Shown: piece by piece, positions 32,768 through 41,800 of the stretch
How the letters are laid out: the number at the start of each line of letters is the position of its first letter
Numbering within the stretch: position 1 is the stretch's first letter
NCBI RefSeq assembly: GCF_047511655.1
Contig: NC_133389.1
Span: forward strand, 155,759,973 to 155,823,972
Direction: 5' to 3'
From: Castor canadensis
Taxonomy: Eukaryota > Chordata > Mammalia > Rodentia > Castoridae
Length of the DNA stretch: 64,000 nucleotides
Program-made: the position numbers and the translations under genes
The notes under the pieces: generated by a model
The model's input: only the letters and a program-made list of their open reading frames with translations
Databases searched by the model: none
What the model was told of the DNA's origin: nothing

Positions 32768-32781
32768 CCAGTAGAGGGCAG
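32768..32781 (+). promoter_or_regulatory. CTCF-like core motif
   Basis: CCAGTAGAGGGCAG matches the CTCF core in the same orientation as the motif at 31247. It is in the second diverged copy, about 200 bases beyond the GPR1 stop codon. Confidence 0.5.
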
Positions 32782-32976
32782 TAAGAATGACACAGAGTAT
32801 TTAACCTGCCAGGGAGAAAAATGTGCAGCTCATTCCACACAAAAATGTGAGGCCAATAAGTTGACCAAAAATAAAGAGTATGGTCAGTTCCAAATCTTAG
32901 AACCAAATTTAAATCTGGAAACATTTGTCAGGGGACTCACACAAAAACCTTACACAGATTCTTGGAAGAGTAATAC

Positions 32977-34044
32977 TCACTGAGCTGTTTCCAGGAGAGA
33001 CAGATTTTTGGTTTCAGAGTTTCTGAGCTGTTCACTGACTGTGCCAGAACAGCTTACTTCACACAGTGTATGCTTTAGTATCTCAGCAACAGAGGCCCTG
33101 AAGCGAGCTTGGAACTTTTTACTAATTAGGACATAAAGGATGGGGTTCAAGCAACTATTAAGGAATGCCAAACCAGTAGAGAGGGGGAGTCCGGCCTGCA
33201 GCACCGGGAGAAAGTAGCTACTATGGTGAATGGTGAGCTCCCAAATGCTAAACAGGTGATAAGGAGTCCAGCAAATCAAAAAGGCCATGACCACAACCAG
33301 GATTGTCCAGAAATGCTTACTGGAAATCAGTATGCTTCTCTTATTCACCTTGAAGATGAGACACAGGTAGCAAATACTCATCGTTAGCAAAGGGAAGAGG
33401 TAGCCGATGATAAATTTCACCCAGGTCAGAACATGGTGCCTCATCAAAGTGAGGTCAGGATCATGCTCGTGGAAATTGTTATAGCAAAGAGTGTGGTTAT
33501 TGAGCTCCAGAGTGTCCCGGAAGTATAGGGCAGGACCACCAATTAGAGAAGCTAAAAGCCAGACAAATAAAACAACAACCAGGGAGTTCCTCAGAGTTCG
33601 ATACCGATGAGACAAGACAGGATGGATCAAGTGGATATAGCGGTCCAGGCTGATCACTGTCAGGAAGAAAACACTAGAAAACATGTTCAACTGGGCAATG
33701 AAGGAATTGGCCTTGCACAACCAAATGCCAAAGGGCCAGTGGAAATTCATGGCCACATAGGAGATGTACAGGGGCAGGAAGAGAACAAAAATGAAATCCG
33801 CAATGGCCAGATTGAGGAACCAGACAGTGGTAACTGTCTTCTTCCACTTAAATCCTGTGAACCAAATGACAATGGCATTTCCTGGAATTCCCAGAACAAA
33901 CGCTAAGCCACATAACACCAGGGAGACCCAGTGAACAACACCTAGGTAGACTTTCTCCTCCAAATCAGATTCCAGAGAATAATATTCCAGGGGATAGGAG
34001 TAGTTCTCAAATTCTTCATACAACGTTTCCTTTAGATCTTCCAT
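32977..34044 (-). CDS. GPR1: GPR1 (CMKLR2), chemerin-receptor-family GPCR
   Basis: A class A seven-transmembrane receptor. GPR1/CMKLR2 binds the adipokine chemerin at the plasma membrane. The 355-residue frame is intact in one exon and equals the human length. Visible marks: an acidic N-terminus with sequon NYS (N14), N56 in TM1, D83 in TM2, the C110-C187 disulfide pair, DRY at 134-136, sequon N183-H-T in the second extracellular loop, CWTP at 258-261 in TM6, NPILY at 300-304 in TM7, and a Ser/Thr-rich tail ending LLETAQ. The start is the ATG that gives the family N-terminus MEDLKETLYEEFENYS. TM3 reads DRY where I recall DHY in human. The gene lies in the GPR1-ZDBF2 domain known to be imprinted in human and mouse. 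Confidence 0.97.
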   Translation of the reverse strand: MEDLKETLYEEFENYSYPLEYYSLESDLEEKVYLGVVHWVSLVLCGLAFVLGIPGNAIVIWFTGFKWKKTVTTVWFLNLAIADFIFVLFLPLYISYVAMNFHWPFGIWLCKANSFIAQLNMFSSVFFLTVISLDRYIHLIHPVLSHRYRTLRNSLVVVLFVWLLASLIGGPALYFRDTLELNNHTLCYNNFHEHDPDLTLMRHHVLTWVKFIIGYLFPLLTMSICYLCLIFKVNKRSILISSKHFWTILVVVMAFLICWTPYHLFSIWELTIHHSSYFLPVLQAGLPLSTGLAFLNSCLNPILYVLISKKFQARFRASVAEILKHTLCEVSCSGTVSEQLRNSETKNLSLLETAQ

Positions 34045-34071
34045 GACTTGGTAGGTAGAGAAAGATGAGAT
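34045..34071 (-). other. GPR1: GPR1 5' UTR start of coding exon; splice acceptor
   Basis: On the minus strand the sequence before the ATG reads CTTCTATAG and then 27 bases to the ATG. This is a good acceptor, so the 5' UTR continues in exon(s) farther upstream (higher coordinates). I could not place those exons inside the window. Confidence 0.6.
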
Positions 34072-34684
34072 CTATAGAAGCAAATTTAAAAGGAAAGAAA
34101 AAAATTTTGAAGAATTAAAGTTTAATGAATGATAAGGAACATAAAGAGTTAAAAAAACATTTCATCTTATGAACCAGATACGGTATATATTTTTTGGTAG
34201 GACTTGTGATTATCCTAATGATGTTGAAAAGGCAGGCCTCAATGTCACTGATTACTCTCAAAGCTATGAAAGTTCATTTGTGTATTCACTAATTGTAAAG
34301 TTAAAATGATTGACTCTGCTGGTGTAAATCCTCTGTTCATAATGCATGTATAGCTGACTTTCAACAAGCATTTATTAGGTTCATACTATACATTATTTTA
34401 TAGCAGATGAAAAAAAAAAAGATTGATACTAACACAGTCATGAGTTCCAAATCTGTATAATCTGTATTTGTACCCCTGACTTCTTAAGTGCTAGGCAGAG
34501 AGCTTCAACTGTTTTCTAGATCCATCCATCTGGATGTTATAGGTAAGCACTAATGATTTTGACCCACTATTTTACATTCAAGAATGTTTTGATTCTATGT
34601 TTTTGAATGGAGGTATGTTAATAAAAATTATATCAATGTGGATGACTTTTGATGTAAATTTAATTATGACTAATTTCTATGACT

Positions 34685-34885
34685 TTTTTTATTTTTTGCA
34701 ATACTGGGGCTTGAACTTAGGGCCTTGTACTTGCTAGACAGGCACTCTACCACTTGACCCACTCTGCCAGCCCTTTTTTGCATTGGGTATTTTCTAGATA
34801 GATAGATAGTGAACTATTTGCCCAGGTTGGTTTCCAATCTCTGCCTCCTGAGATTTATAGGCATGAGCCACCAGGGGGCGCCTGA
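34685..34885 (-). repeat. Inverted B1-ID SINE carrying a CTCF motif
   Basis: GCAATACTGGGGCTTGAAC, CACTCTACCACTTGACCCAC, a short AGATAGATAGAT stretch, then the B1 part to GGCATGAGCCACCAGGGGGC. About 35 bases of the usual B1 part are missing. Confidence 0.8.
34868..34882 (+). promoter_or_regulatory. Near-perfect CTCF motif inside a SINE
   Basis: CCACCAGGGGGCGCC is essentially the CTCF consensus core. It falls at the outer end of an inverted B1-ID-type SINE, where sister copies read GAGCCACCAGCGCCC or similar. Point changes in the SINE have thus produced the site. It is about 0.8 kb upstream of the GPR1 coding exon. Confidence 0.7.
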
Positions 34886-35539
34886 CTGGATTCTTTTCTA
34901 TAATAATTATGACAAAGATTGTTAGTTTTAGGGTTTTTTTTTTTTTTTTTTTGGTCCATACCAAATTTTATTATTATTATTTCTACAAAAATGCTTTCTT
35001 TTTGCTCATCCCCATTTTTTGTCTTACCAAGGCAAATTTTCCTGGATTAAGAAGATTTCAATGTCAATTTTTTAATCAAAACAAAGTTTAATGGATGCAA
35101 TCCAGCTTCTTCAATTCTGTTTTATGTTATTTCTATCTGTAATATTTAATCAAGTGAAAAAGATTAATAGCTATATTCACTTCATGGAGCTACAATGATA
35201 AGTGGGCAAATAAGTAATAAGATTTGGGATTATGGTGAAGTTGGAATGAAGAAGTCAAAACACACTGCGTTGCTCACAGGCATTCGGACTCAACTATCTC
35301 TGGGTTCGTTATCTCACCTAAAATCTTTTGAGGAATCTGGCAGTGCATAACTAAGAATGAAAGCAATTTAATAGCTTCCTCCCTGACCCATCCAACTTCT
35401 TTTCATTTTCCAATATTCAACTAAAAATGCCACCTCTTCTTGGAACCATTTTTTGGTATTACTATCCTGCAGATCGTTGTATTAGTTAAAATTTGTGTAA
35501 GTAATAATATTATTGGGAATTTACTATCCACCATGCATA

Positions 35540-35705
35540 TATGATCTCATTTGGTCCTCATAAGAATCTTAAACAAGAGGTAAGTATTACTGTCATCTCA
35601 ATTATAAGAAAAGATCCTGAAGCTCAGAGAAGGATAGTGACCGGCCCAAGGTCATACAAGCTGCAATTGTAATCTAAACTCAGATCTGTTGGACCCAGAG
35701 CCCCT
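35540..35705 (-). repeat. MIR SINE
   Basis: Ancient MIR in reverse: GGTCCTCATAAGAATCTTA, then GAAGCTCAGAGAAGG and GCCCAAGGTCATACAAGCT. Confidence 0.8.
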
Positions 35706-35924
35706 CGTCTGTCATACTTCCCTTATAGCACTTAATACACTACATTGTCATTGATTTGTTTTTAATTTTTCCCTACCAGACTGTTAACTTTGTTGGGGCT
35801 ACTGTGTTTCATCTCTGCACCCCACAGCACCTCGTATAAGTCTTAATATATCAGAGGTGATTAGTACATGCTTCACAATGATTGGCTCTGCTATGAATCC
35901 TGTTTAAAACCAAAGATAATTGTA

Positions 35925-36365
35925 TTGTTTTGTTTGAAGTACTGAGGTTTGAACTCAGGACCTCAAGCTTGGTAGGCAGGCACTCTACCACTTGAGCCAC
36001 TCCACTAGCCCAGAACCAAAGATAATTGTAAAGCTTCAGGAGAGAGTTTGTGAGTTGACCCAAGTCAATGTTGCTGCCAGAATCTCTGTAACCTCACCCC
36101 ACAGTTCTATCCCCAGGGTCTTTGTGACTCTTTCACATCAAATCCTTTCCTTCATATGTCCTGCTTACTCCAGCAAGCAAGAATTGGCTGGTGGTTTTTG
36201 TTGCTGTTGTTTTGTTAGGTTTGCTTGTTTTCTTTTTTCTTTCATTTTTGAGACAAGGTCTTGGCATGTAACCCAAACTGGCCTCAAATTTGCAATCCTT
36301 CTGCCTCAGCAACCAAATACTGGGGATTATTGGCGTGTACCACCACACCCAGCTGCATTCTCTTT
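35925..36365 (-). repeat. SINEs in the GPR1 5' region
   Basis: Inverted ID unit at 35935-36010; it is flanked by copies of AACCAAAGATAATTGTA (35910-35926 and 36013-36029), a clear target-site duplication. Inverted B1 at 36240-36355. Confidence 0.8.
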
Positions 36366-37184
36366 GCTGCTTGTTCTTTCAGGTCTGGGATCTCACACAA
36401 CTCTCTTATTCCTTTCAGTAGCTGTTCCTCTCCAGTATTAAATCTTTTCCAGCTTAGTCTCATACTTTCCTGTTTTGGCTCTCTGTTGGCATACTAAAAC
36501 ACCCTTATCCTCCTTGTTCCTAAGGACTTGTTCTTTTAGGCTATTAGCAGTTGTGCAGTCAAATTGGCCAAGTTGTCTGAATCACCTTACAAAACCCTAA
36601 ACTGTGAGTAGAAGGAAACTCATTCCCAAACAAAGAAAAGTCCATGGAAAACCCTCTATAACCTAATAACTCCCTTTGCCAAAAGTCAGGAGCTTCCTTG
36701 CAGCGTCATTACTGTCCCTGCTGGGAGAGTGTGAACATAATAGCATCTGTCCAAGGATACCAACCACCCCTTCTGATTCTCTTGGGGTATGGTAGGGGGA
36801 GTACCTTGAGGATGAGTAACCTTTCTGAACAGAATTCCCCAAACAGAATCCAGAGAGGTTCCTATTCTAGAAAGCAGATGAATAGATTTGAATGCAGGAC
36901 CCATTCAGGGTTGGAGAAAAAGCTTCAAAGAGGACAAGAATTCTTCAGGAAAAATACAAGATAGAAACGCTCCTATGACTTGGAGCAGATGTTTTTGTGT
37001 GGTAGTGAATAAGAAAAGAGAAGGCAGAATTCAGCAACTAGCCTACAAATCCATGAGCAGTCACGGTTAACCTTTGAGGGCATATTCTTATTTAATCACT
37101 GTACCGTTTGTATATTGCTTTATGCTGCCAGGTTCCTCCAAATCTAATTAAGTTTCCAAACCTTGCTTAGAGTTACCCAAATAT
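36366..37184. other. No recognisable feature
   Basis: Unique-looking sequence in the GPR1 5' region, with short open frames on both strands and no recognisable similarity. Confidence 0.4.
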
Positions 37185-37545
37185 CTAGAGATTATCTGTT
37201 TCCTAGGTAACAAAGCACCGTAAAATATGCGACCTTGTGGCATAAAATAACAGAACCATTGTCTGACAGTCTGGAGGTTAGAAGTATGAAGGTAAGGTAG
37301 CTTCATCCTGAGGGCTGTAAGGGAGAATCTGTTTCATGCCTCTTGCCAGGCTTCTTGTGGTTCCATGGCAGGTTGACATTTCTTCCCTTGCACATGCGTC
37401 TCCTAGTCTATGCCTTCATCTTCACATGACACTCTTCATGTGTGATGATATTGTCTCTGGGTCCAAATTTCCCCCTTTTAGGAGATTAAAATTTCAACAT
37501 ACTCTTTGGAGAGAGGGAGAGTCACCATCCAACTCATCACACTAA
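37185..37545 (-). mobile_element. MLT1-like MaLR LTR fragment
   Basis: Carries the pattern AACAAAGCACCGTAAAAT, AGTCTGGAGGTTAGAAGTATG, GGAGAATCTGTTTCATGCC, TTCATCTTCACATGACACTC and GTCCAAATTTCCCCCTTTTA, the reverse of the MLT1-family LTR. Diverged; the exact subfamily is not determined. Confidence 0.55.
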
Positions 37546-37584
37546 CCCAGAGATGACCACCATTTCTGATTTTTTTCTCTTTTG

Positions 37585-37678
37585 TTGTTTTTTTTTCTTT
37601 ATTCATTTATTCATATGTGCATACATTGTTTGTGCCATTTCTTCCCCTTGCCCCCTGCCCCCTCCCTCTTGTTGTTTT
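37585..37678 (-). mobile_element. Short L1 3'-end fragment
   Basis: TTTTTTTCTTTATTCATTTATTC followed by a C-rich tract (CCCCTTGCCCCCTGCCCCC), the same element end as at 46819. Confidence 0.55.
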
Positions 37679-37870
37679 TTGAGACAGATCACTAGGCTGG
37701 CTGTAAACTCCAGATCTCCTGAGTGCTGGGATTATAGGTACATACCACCACACCCAGTAAAATTTCTGAATTCTGGCTTTTTTGTGTGTGTGTGTGGTAT
37801 TAGGGTTTTTAACTCAGGGCCTCATACTTGTTAGCAGGCACTCCACCACTTGAGCCTCTCCAGTAGTCCC
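37679..37870 (-). repeat. B1 and ID SINE units
   Basis: Inverted B1 piece 37680-37758 (GAGACAGATCACTAGGCTGG) and inverted ID unit 37775-37868, with a short (GT)n between. Confidence 0.7.
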
Positions 37871-37889
37871 ATTTCTGAATTCTAATCAC

Positions 37890-38165
37890 TCATTCATTTC
37901 AGCAAGTATTTAGTAAGTGCCTACAGGTGTCTGGCACTATTATGGCTGATTGGGATTCTTCACTAAGTAAGACAACTATTTCTTCTCAGATTTTAGATTC
38001 TAACAGAGATAAGAAAAAATCAACATAATAAAATAGTAAATTACATTGTGTTAAAAAGTGGCAAGTGCTGTGAAAAATGAAAAAAAATAGATAAAGGGAA
38101 CAGGAAATAGAGGACTGTTGAGAAGTGCAAAGGCTTGAAGAGCATTCCACACAGAAGGTAAAGCT
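37890..38165 (+). repeat. Old L2-like interspersed repeat
   Basis: Pattern of the very old mammalian repeat with AGCAAGTATTTAGTAAGTGC, TGTCTGGCACTATT, then AAGAGCATTCCACACAGAAG and CAAAGGCCCT. A second piece of similar type lies near 42530-42700. Family name not certain. Confidence 0.45.
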
Positions 38166-38186
38166 AGTACAAAGGCCCTACAGCAG

Positions 38187-38262
38187 CCTCCCCCCCCTCC
38201 TCCTCCTCCTCCTCCTCCTTCTCTTCCTCCTCCTCCTCCCTCCCCCTCTTCCTCCTTCTACT
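38187..38262 (+). repeat. (CTC)n triplet microsatellite
   Basis: A pyrimidine tract of CTC/TCC triplets beginning with eight Cs, with a few interruptions, directly after the L2-like repeat. Confidence 0.9.
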
Positions 38263-38264
38263 CC

Positions 38265-38956
38265 AGAAACAGGAAGGACATCTGTCAGTACATCTAGAGT
38301 AGGGCAAAAAAGTTAACAAGGAGAAAAAATAGAAGCAAAAAACTGCAGTGGATAAGTCCTTGACTTTCCCAAGTTTCCACTAGAGTTATTGAGGAAGACC
38401 CTGACTGGTAAGCAACAAAAATAATGAATCAGCACCTGGGGCCTCAGGTATTTTCTGCAGCTGTGACAAAGCTCCTGGACTTTCAGATGAAACAATAAGC
38501 CCCCTGGTACATGACCCTTATCCTACTTCCTGCCATCCTGCTTAGAAGACTGACCCTGCCTCATCATTGCTATATTTTTCACAGCTGGATTCTTGCCTGT
38601 AAACCATGCTCTTCCCTAAACTTGAACTCAATCATGTTCCTAGTTTAAAGTATAACTTGGCAGACATCCTGACCCATGGTCCCGTTTTGTTCTTTAACTT
38701 GGGTAAATGGTTACCCAAGGGGACTAGTTGATGCTAGTCCTTTTCCTGGGCTCTGGTTTTGGACTGCTATACTGTTGGTCCTTTCCAGTCCTCTGGAGAA
38801 TTATGTCTCTGTTAGCACATTTCTGTGACTCTGCTAGTTTGCTATCTCCCAGGCTCCATACTCCTGTGTTCCTACCCTGGTTAGACTAGTCACATACTGC
38901 ACCATGAGACATTACTTTGATGCCAATTCTCATCCCTTATCATCCCCAAATTCTAC
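38265..38956. other. No recognisable feature
   Basis: Unique-looking sequence. A short palindromic phrase GGGTAAATGGTTACCC lies near 38701-38716. Confidence 0.4.
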
Positions 38957-39115
38957 AGCATTCGTTCTCAATCAAGAGAAACTTTGCTTCTCGGGATATT
39001 TGACAATGTCTAGAGACTAGGGTTTGAACTCCAGGCTTTGTGCTTGCTAGGCAAGTGCTCTAGCACTAGAGTCATGCCCCTAGTCCTAGATGCTGACATT
39101 TAAACACTGGAAGGG
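38957..39115 (+). mobile_element. MER5-type fragment split by a SINE
   Basis: GTTCTCAATCAAGAGAAAC and TTTGACAATGTCTAGAGAC resemble MER5 up to about 39020. An inverted ID-like unit (39020-39088) follows, and then a short continuation with GCTGACATTTAAACACTGG. Confidence 0.5.
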
Positions 39116-39529
39116 TCACAAAAAGATTCCAATTTTTAGCTTCTCTTGATACTTTGTTTTATCTGGACCTACATTTTCTAAGGCAGAATTTGAATTCCTC
39201 TTTAGACAAGGTGTATATGTGCTTGCTTGTTTGTCTTGTCACCACCAGTTCCAAATCATTTATTCACTACACTTTCCAGGATGCTGTTAGCAATTGAATT
39301 TACAATGTTAACTAACACTGTGCCTTGTGTACAGAAAGAAATAAAATTGTTTAAAAAGTGAAGACTATGCACATAGAAGCAATTGCAAATGAAGTATGTG
39401 ATAATGCAATCTCAAAGTAATATTTGCAGCTTCAAAGTAAAATGTGGTTTATAAAGAAAACTTCCCAACTTAAGAATTTCTACCAAATTGAAGGGTCTAT
39501 AGGTATGTCTTTTTAAACTATCAAAAATT

Positions 39530-40200
39530 GGGGGCTAGAGGGCTGGCACAGTGACTCAAGCATTAAGAGTGCCTGCCTGGTAAGCATGAAGTCCCGAGTT
39601 CAGATCCCAATGTCTATAATCCTAGATACTTGGGAAGCTGAGATTGGGAGGATCATGTTTTGAGGCTAGCCCAGGAAAATAGTTCTCGAGACCTCATCTC
39701 CAAAATAATCAGACAAAATGAACTGGAGGTGTGGCTCAAGCAGTTGAGCACCTGCCTAGCAAGTGCAAAGCCCTGAGTTCAAACCCCAGTACCACCCTCC
39801 CCCCCAAAAAATAAATCAGTAAATCAATTGGGGGTTAGAAAAAGAAAAAATAAAAAATTGGAGCCTGAAGGTATAGTTGAATTGTAGAGTCCTTGCCTAC
39901 CATGTGTGAGGCCCTGGGTTTGACCTCCAGTACCACAGAAAAATAAAAATAAAAAAATAGGGGCGGTGGAGTGGCTCAAGTGGTAAAACACCTGCCTTGC
40001 AAGTGTGAGGCCCCGAGTTTAAACCTCAGTGCTGCAAAACAAAACAAAACAAAACAAAAATTGGGCCAGACACAGTGGCATGTGTGACATATGCCTGTAG
40101 TCCTAACTACTCGGGATGCTGAGGCCAAAGGATGGCTTAAATCCAAGAGTTCAAGGCAAGCCTGGGCAGCATAGCAAGACCCCAAACAACAAAACAATAA
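39530..40200 (+). repeat. SINE cluster
   Basis: ID unit, B1 and ID unit 39540-39815; ID 39865-39940; ID unit 39962-40055 ending in (CAAAA)n; B1 40070-40190. All plus. Confidence 0.75.
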
Positions 40201-41564
40201 AAACCTTTTTATACTGTATAATCAATCACATTGTGTTATACTTACTTACTTATTTTTGATGGGATAAGAGGAAAAGAGATACAGAAAGAAAACAGAAAAG
40301 ATTTTTCCTCAATTTAACCAAGTAGCAGTAGAGATAATAATATATACATACATATGCACATATATGCAGATACATATTTTTAAGAGGGGGTAGGAGGTAT
40401 GAGTGAAGACTCAGAGATGCACTGGAGGGATGTCTGGGCAGTAGAAAGGAACCATGTTGGACAGTAAACAGAAATGAAGATGGATGGTTGGCAGACATTA
40501 TGTCTTTTAAGCTCAAGTTTAAAGGAAACCTGGTCATTTATTAAGCAGGCAGGGTCAAGTGGTCTTGGCTGGCAGTGACTTTCCATTGAGATGTCAGTTT
40601 TCTCCATTTTGGAAGAGCATAATAACAATGCCAGGATGAGGCTTTTCGACCTGACTGAAAATAGGAAATTGCTACTGTATTTGTCTTAAACCATATGTGC
40701 TGCTGAAAGGCAAATAAAGAATTCTGACTGATATAAAGCCTAATACAGAACTCGTAATCATAAAATCTTTCGAGTAGTCACCCAAACAACTGCCAGGCTA
40801 CACTGTGGACATGGGTATATATAGGCCCACCCAAATCTATTAGAAATGTATGGAGAATGCTTGGTGTGGAGCCAAGTTCACAGACCGTCCATGAAGTCAG
40901 TGGTTTGTTTCCTGAGAATGCAAAGGGTATGTTTACTTCAGGCATTCAGCCGCTCTGAGGGCCCAAGGTAGCACAGTGCTGGGTTAAATTTATCCAGAAA
41001 CTCAAGCAGTATGGTTCTGGAGCACAAAAGTATTTATTGAATTAAACAAATTTGGTTTATGAGCTACTTAGACTTAATAGCTGGTAAAGCTGAAACTCTT
41101 TTCTGAGCAGATAAATTTTACTACAAGAGTTCTGGCAGAAAGTGTAGTGACAAATAGTCTATAAAATCCAGATAATTTGGGGGAAGGACATCTGGTAGAA
41201 ATGTGTTATCAGTAAACTTTTAGACAAGGATTGGCTACAGAGGGAAACATTTTGTTCATCTACCTTGACAAAACACAAAGATTCCTTCTGGCAGAACATT
41301 TGGTGAATACAGAGAGATTTAATTTAGTTCCATAACGTTGAATTAAATGGGTTTTCATGGACCATTGCAAAAATGTGTACCCAACAGTCTCAAAGGGAGG
41401 TTAGGCTTTAACCTACTTTGACAGAGAAAGAATTGATGCTCTTGACCTTTGTCTACATGGATTGCCAGTGTAGAGCTCCCTATGTACCCTGATAAAAAGA
41501 AACTCAAGAGCTGAATGTTTCTCTTGTTAAAACCATGGGGCCTTTGGAGGGACATGTATTAGGC
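40201..41564. other. No recognisable feature
   Basis: Unique-looking sequence with a short TA/CA-rich stretch near 40340-40380. Open frames on the minus strand (up to 95 codons) have no recognisable product. Confidence 0.4.
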
Positions 41565-41800
41565 GTTTTTTTTTTGTTTTGTTTTGTTTTGTTTTGGCAG
41601 CACTGGATTTTGAAGTCAGGGCCTCATGCTTGCAAGGCAGGCACTCTACCAACTTGAGTCACTCTGCCAAGCCTTTTATTTTAGGTGTTAGGAACTATTT
41701 GCCGGGGCTGCCTTCAGACTGCCATATTCCTGATTTCTGCCTCTTGAGCAGCTAGAATTATAGTCATGAGCCACTGGCTCCCAGCTGTATTTGGTTTTTG
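41565..41800 (-). repeat. Inverted B1-ID SINE
   Basis: (GTTTT)n start, GGCAGCACTGGATTTTGAAG, CACTCTACCAACTTGAGTCA, and the B1 end CTAGAATTATAGTCATGAGC. Confidence 0.75.

Larger units (their letters stand above)
31050..32830 (+). repeat. Two diverged copies of a CTCF-bearing sequence
   Basis: Copy A (about 31130-31270) and copy B (about 32535-32790) share in order AAACTTT, GGATTTG, GAATAAAA(C/T)CTT, TTAG-CAGTATT-like sequence, CAACAGACC/GACAGACC, CCTAAA, and the motif CCAG(C/T)AGAGGGCAG. Copy B is split by an ID-type SINE (32580-32645) flanked by AGGATTTGTT repeats. The element family is unknown to me. Confidence 0.55.

Noticed and set aside
33607-33906. 99-codon plus-strand frame inside GPR1
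   Set aside because: Antisense shadow of the conserved receptor exon.
35992-36441. 149-codon plus-strand open frame
   Set aside because: Runs through an ID unit and a B1 SINE, and no known protein is seen.
38187-38262. Possible CRISPR-like or coding poly-Leu/Pro tract
   Set aside because: It is a plain CTC triplet microsatellite. No spaced direct repeats exist anywhere in the window.
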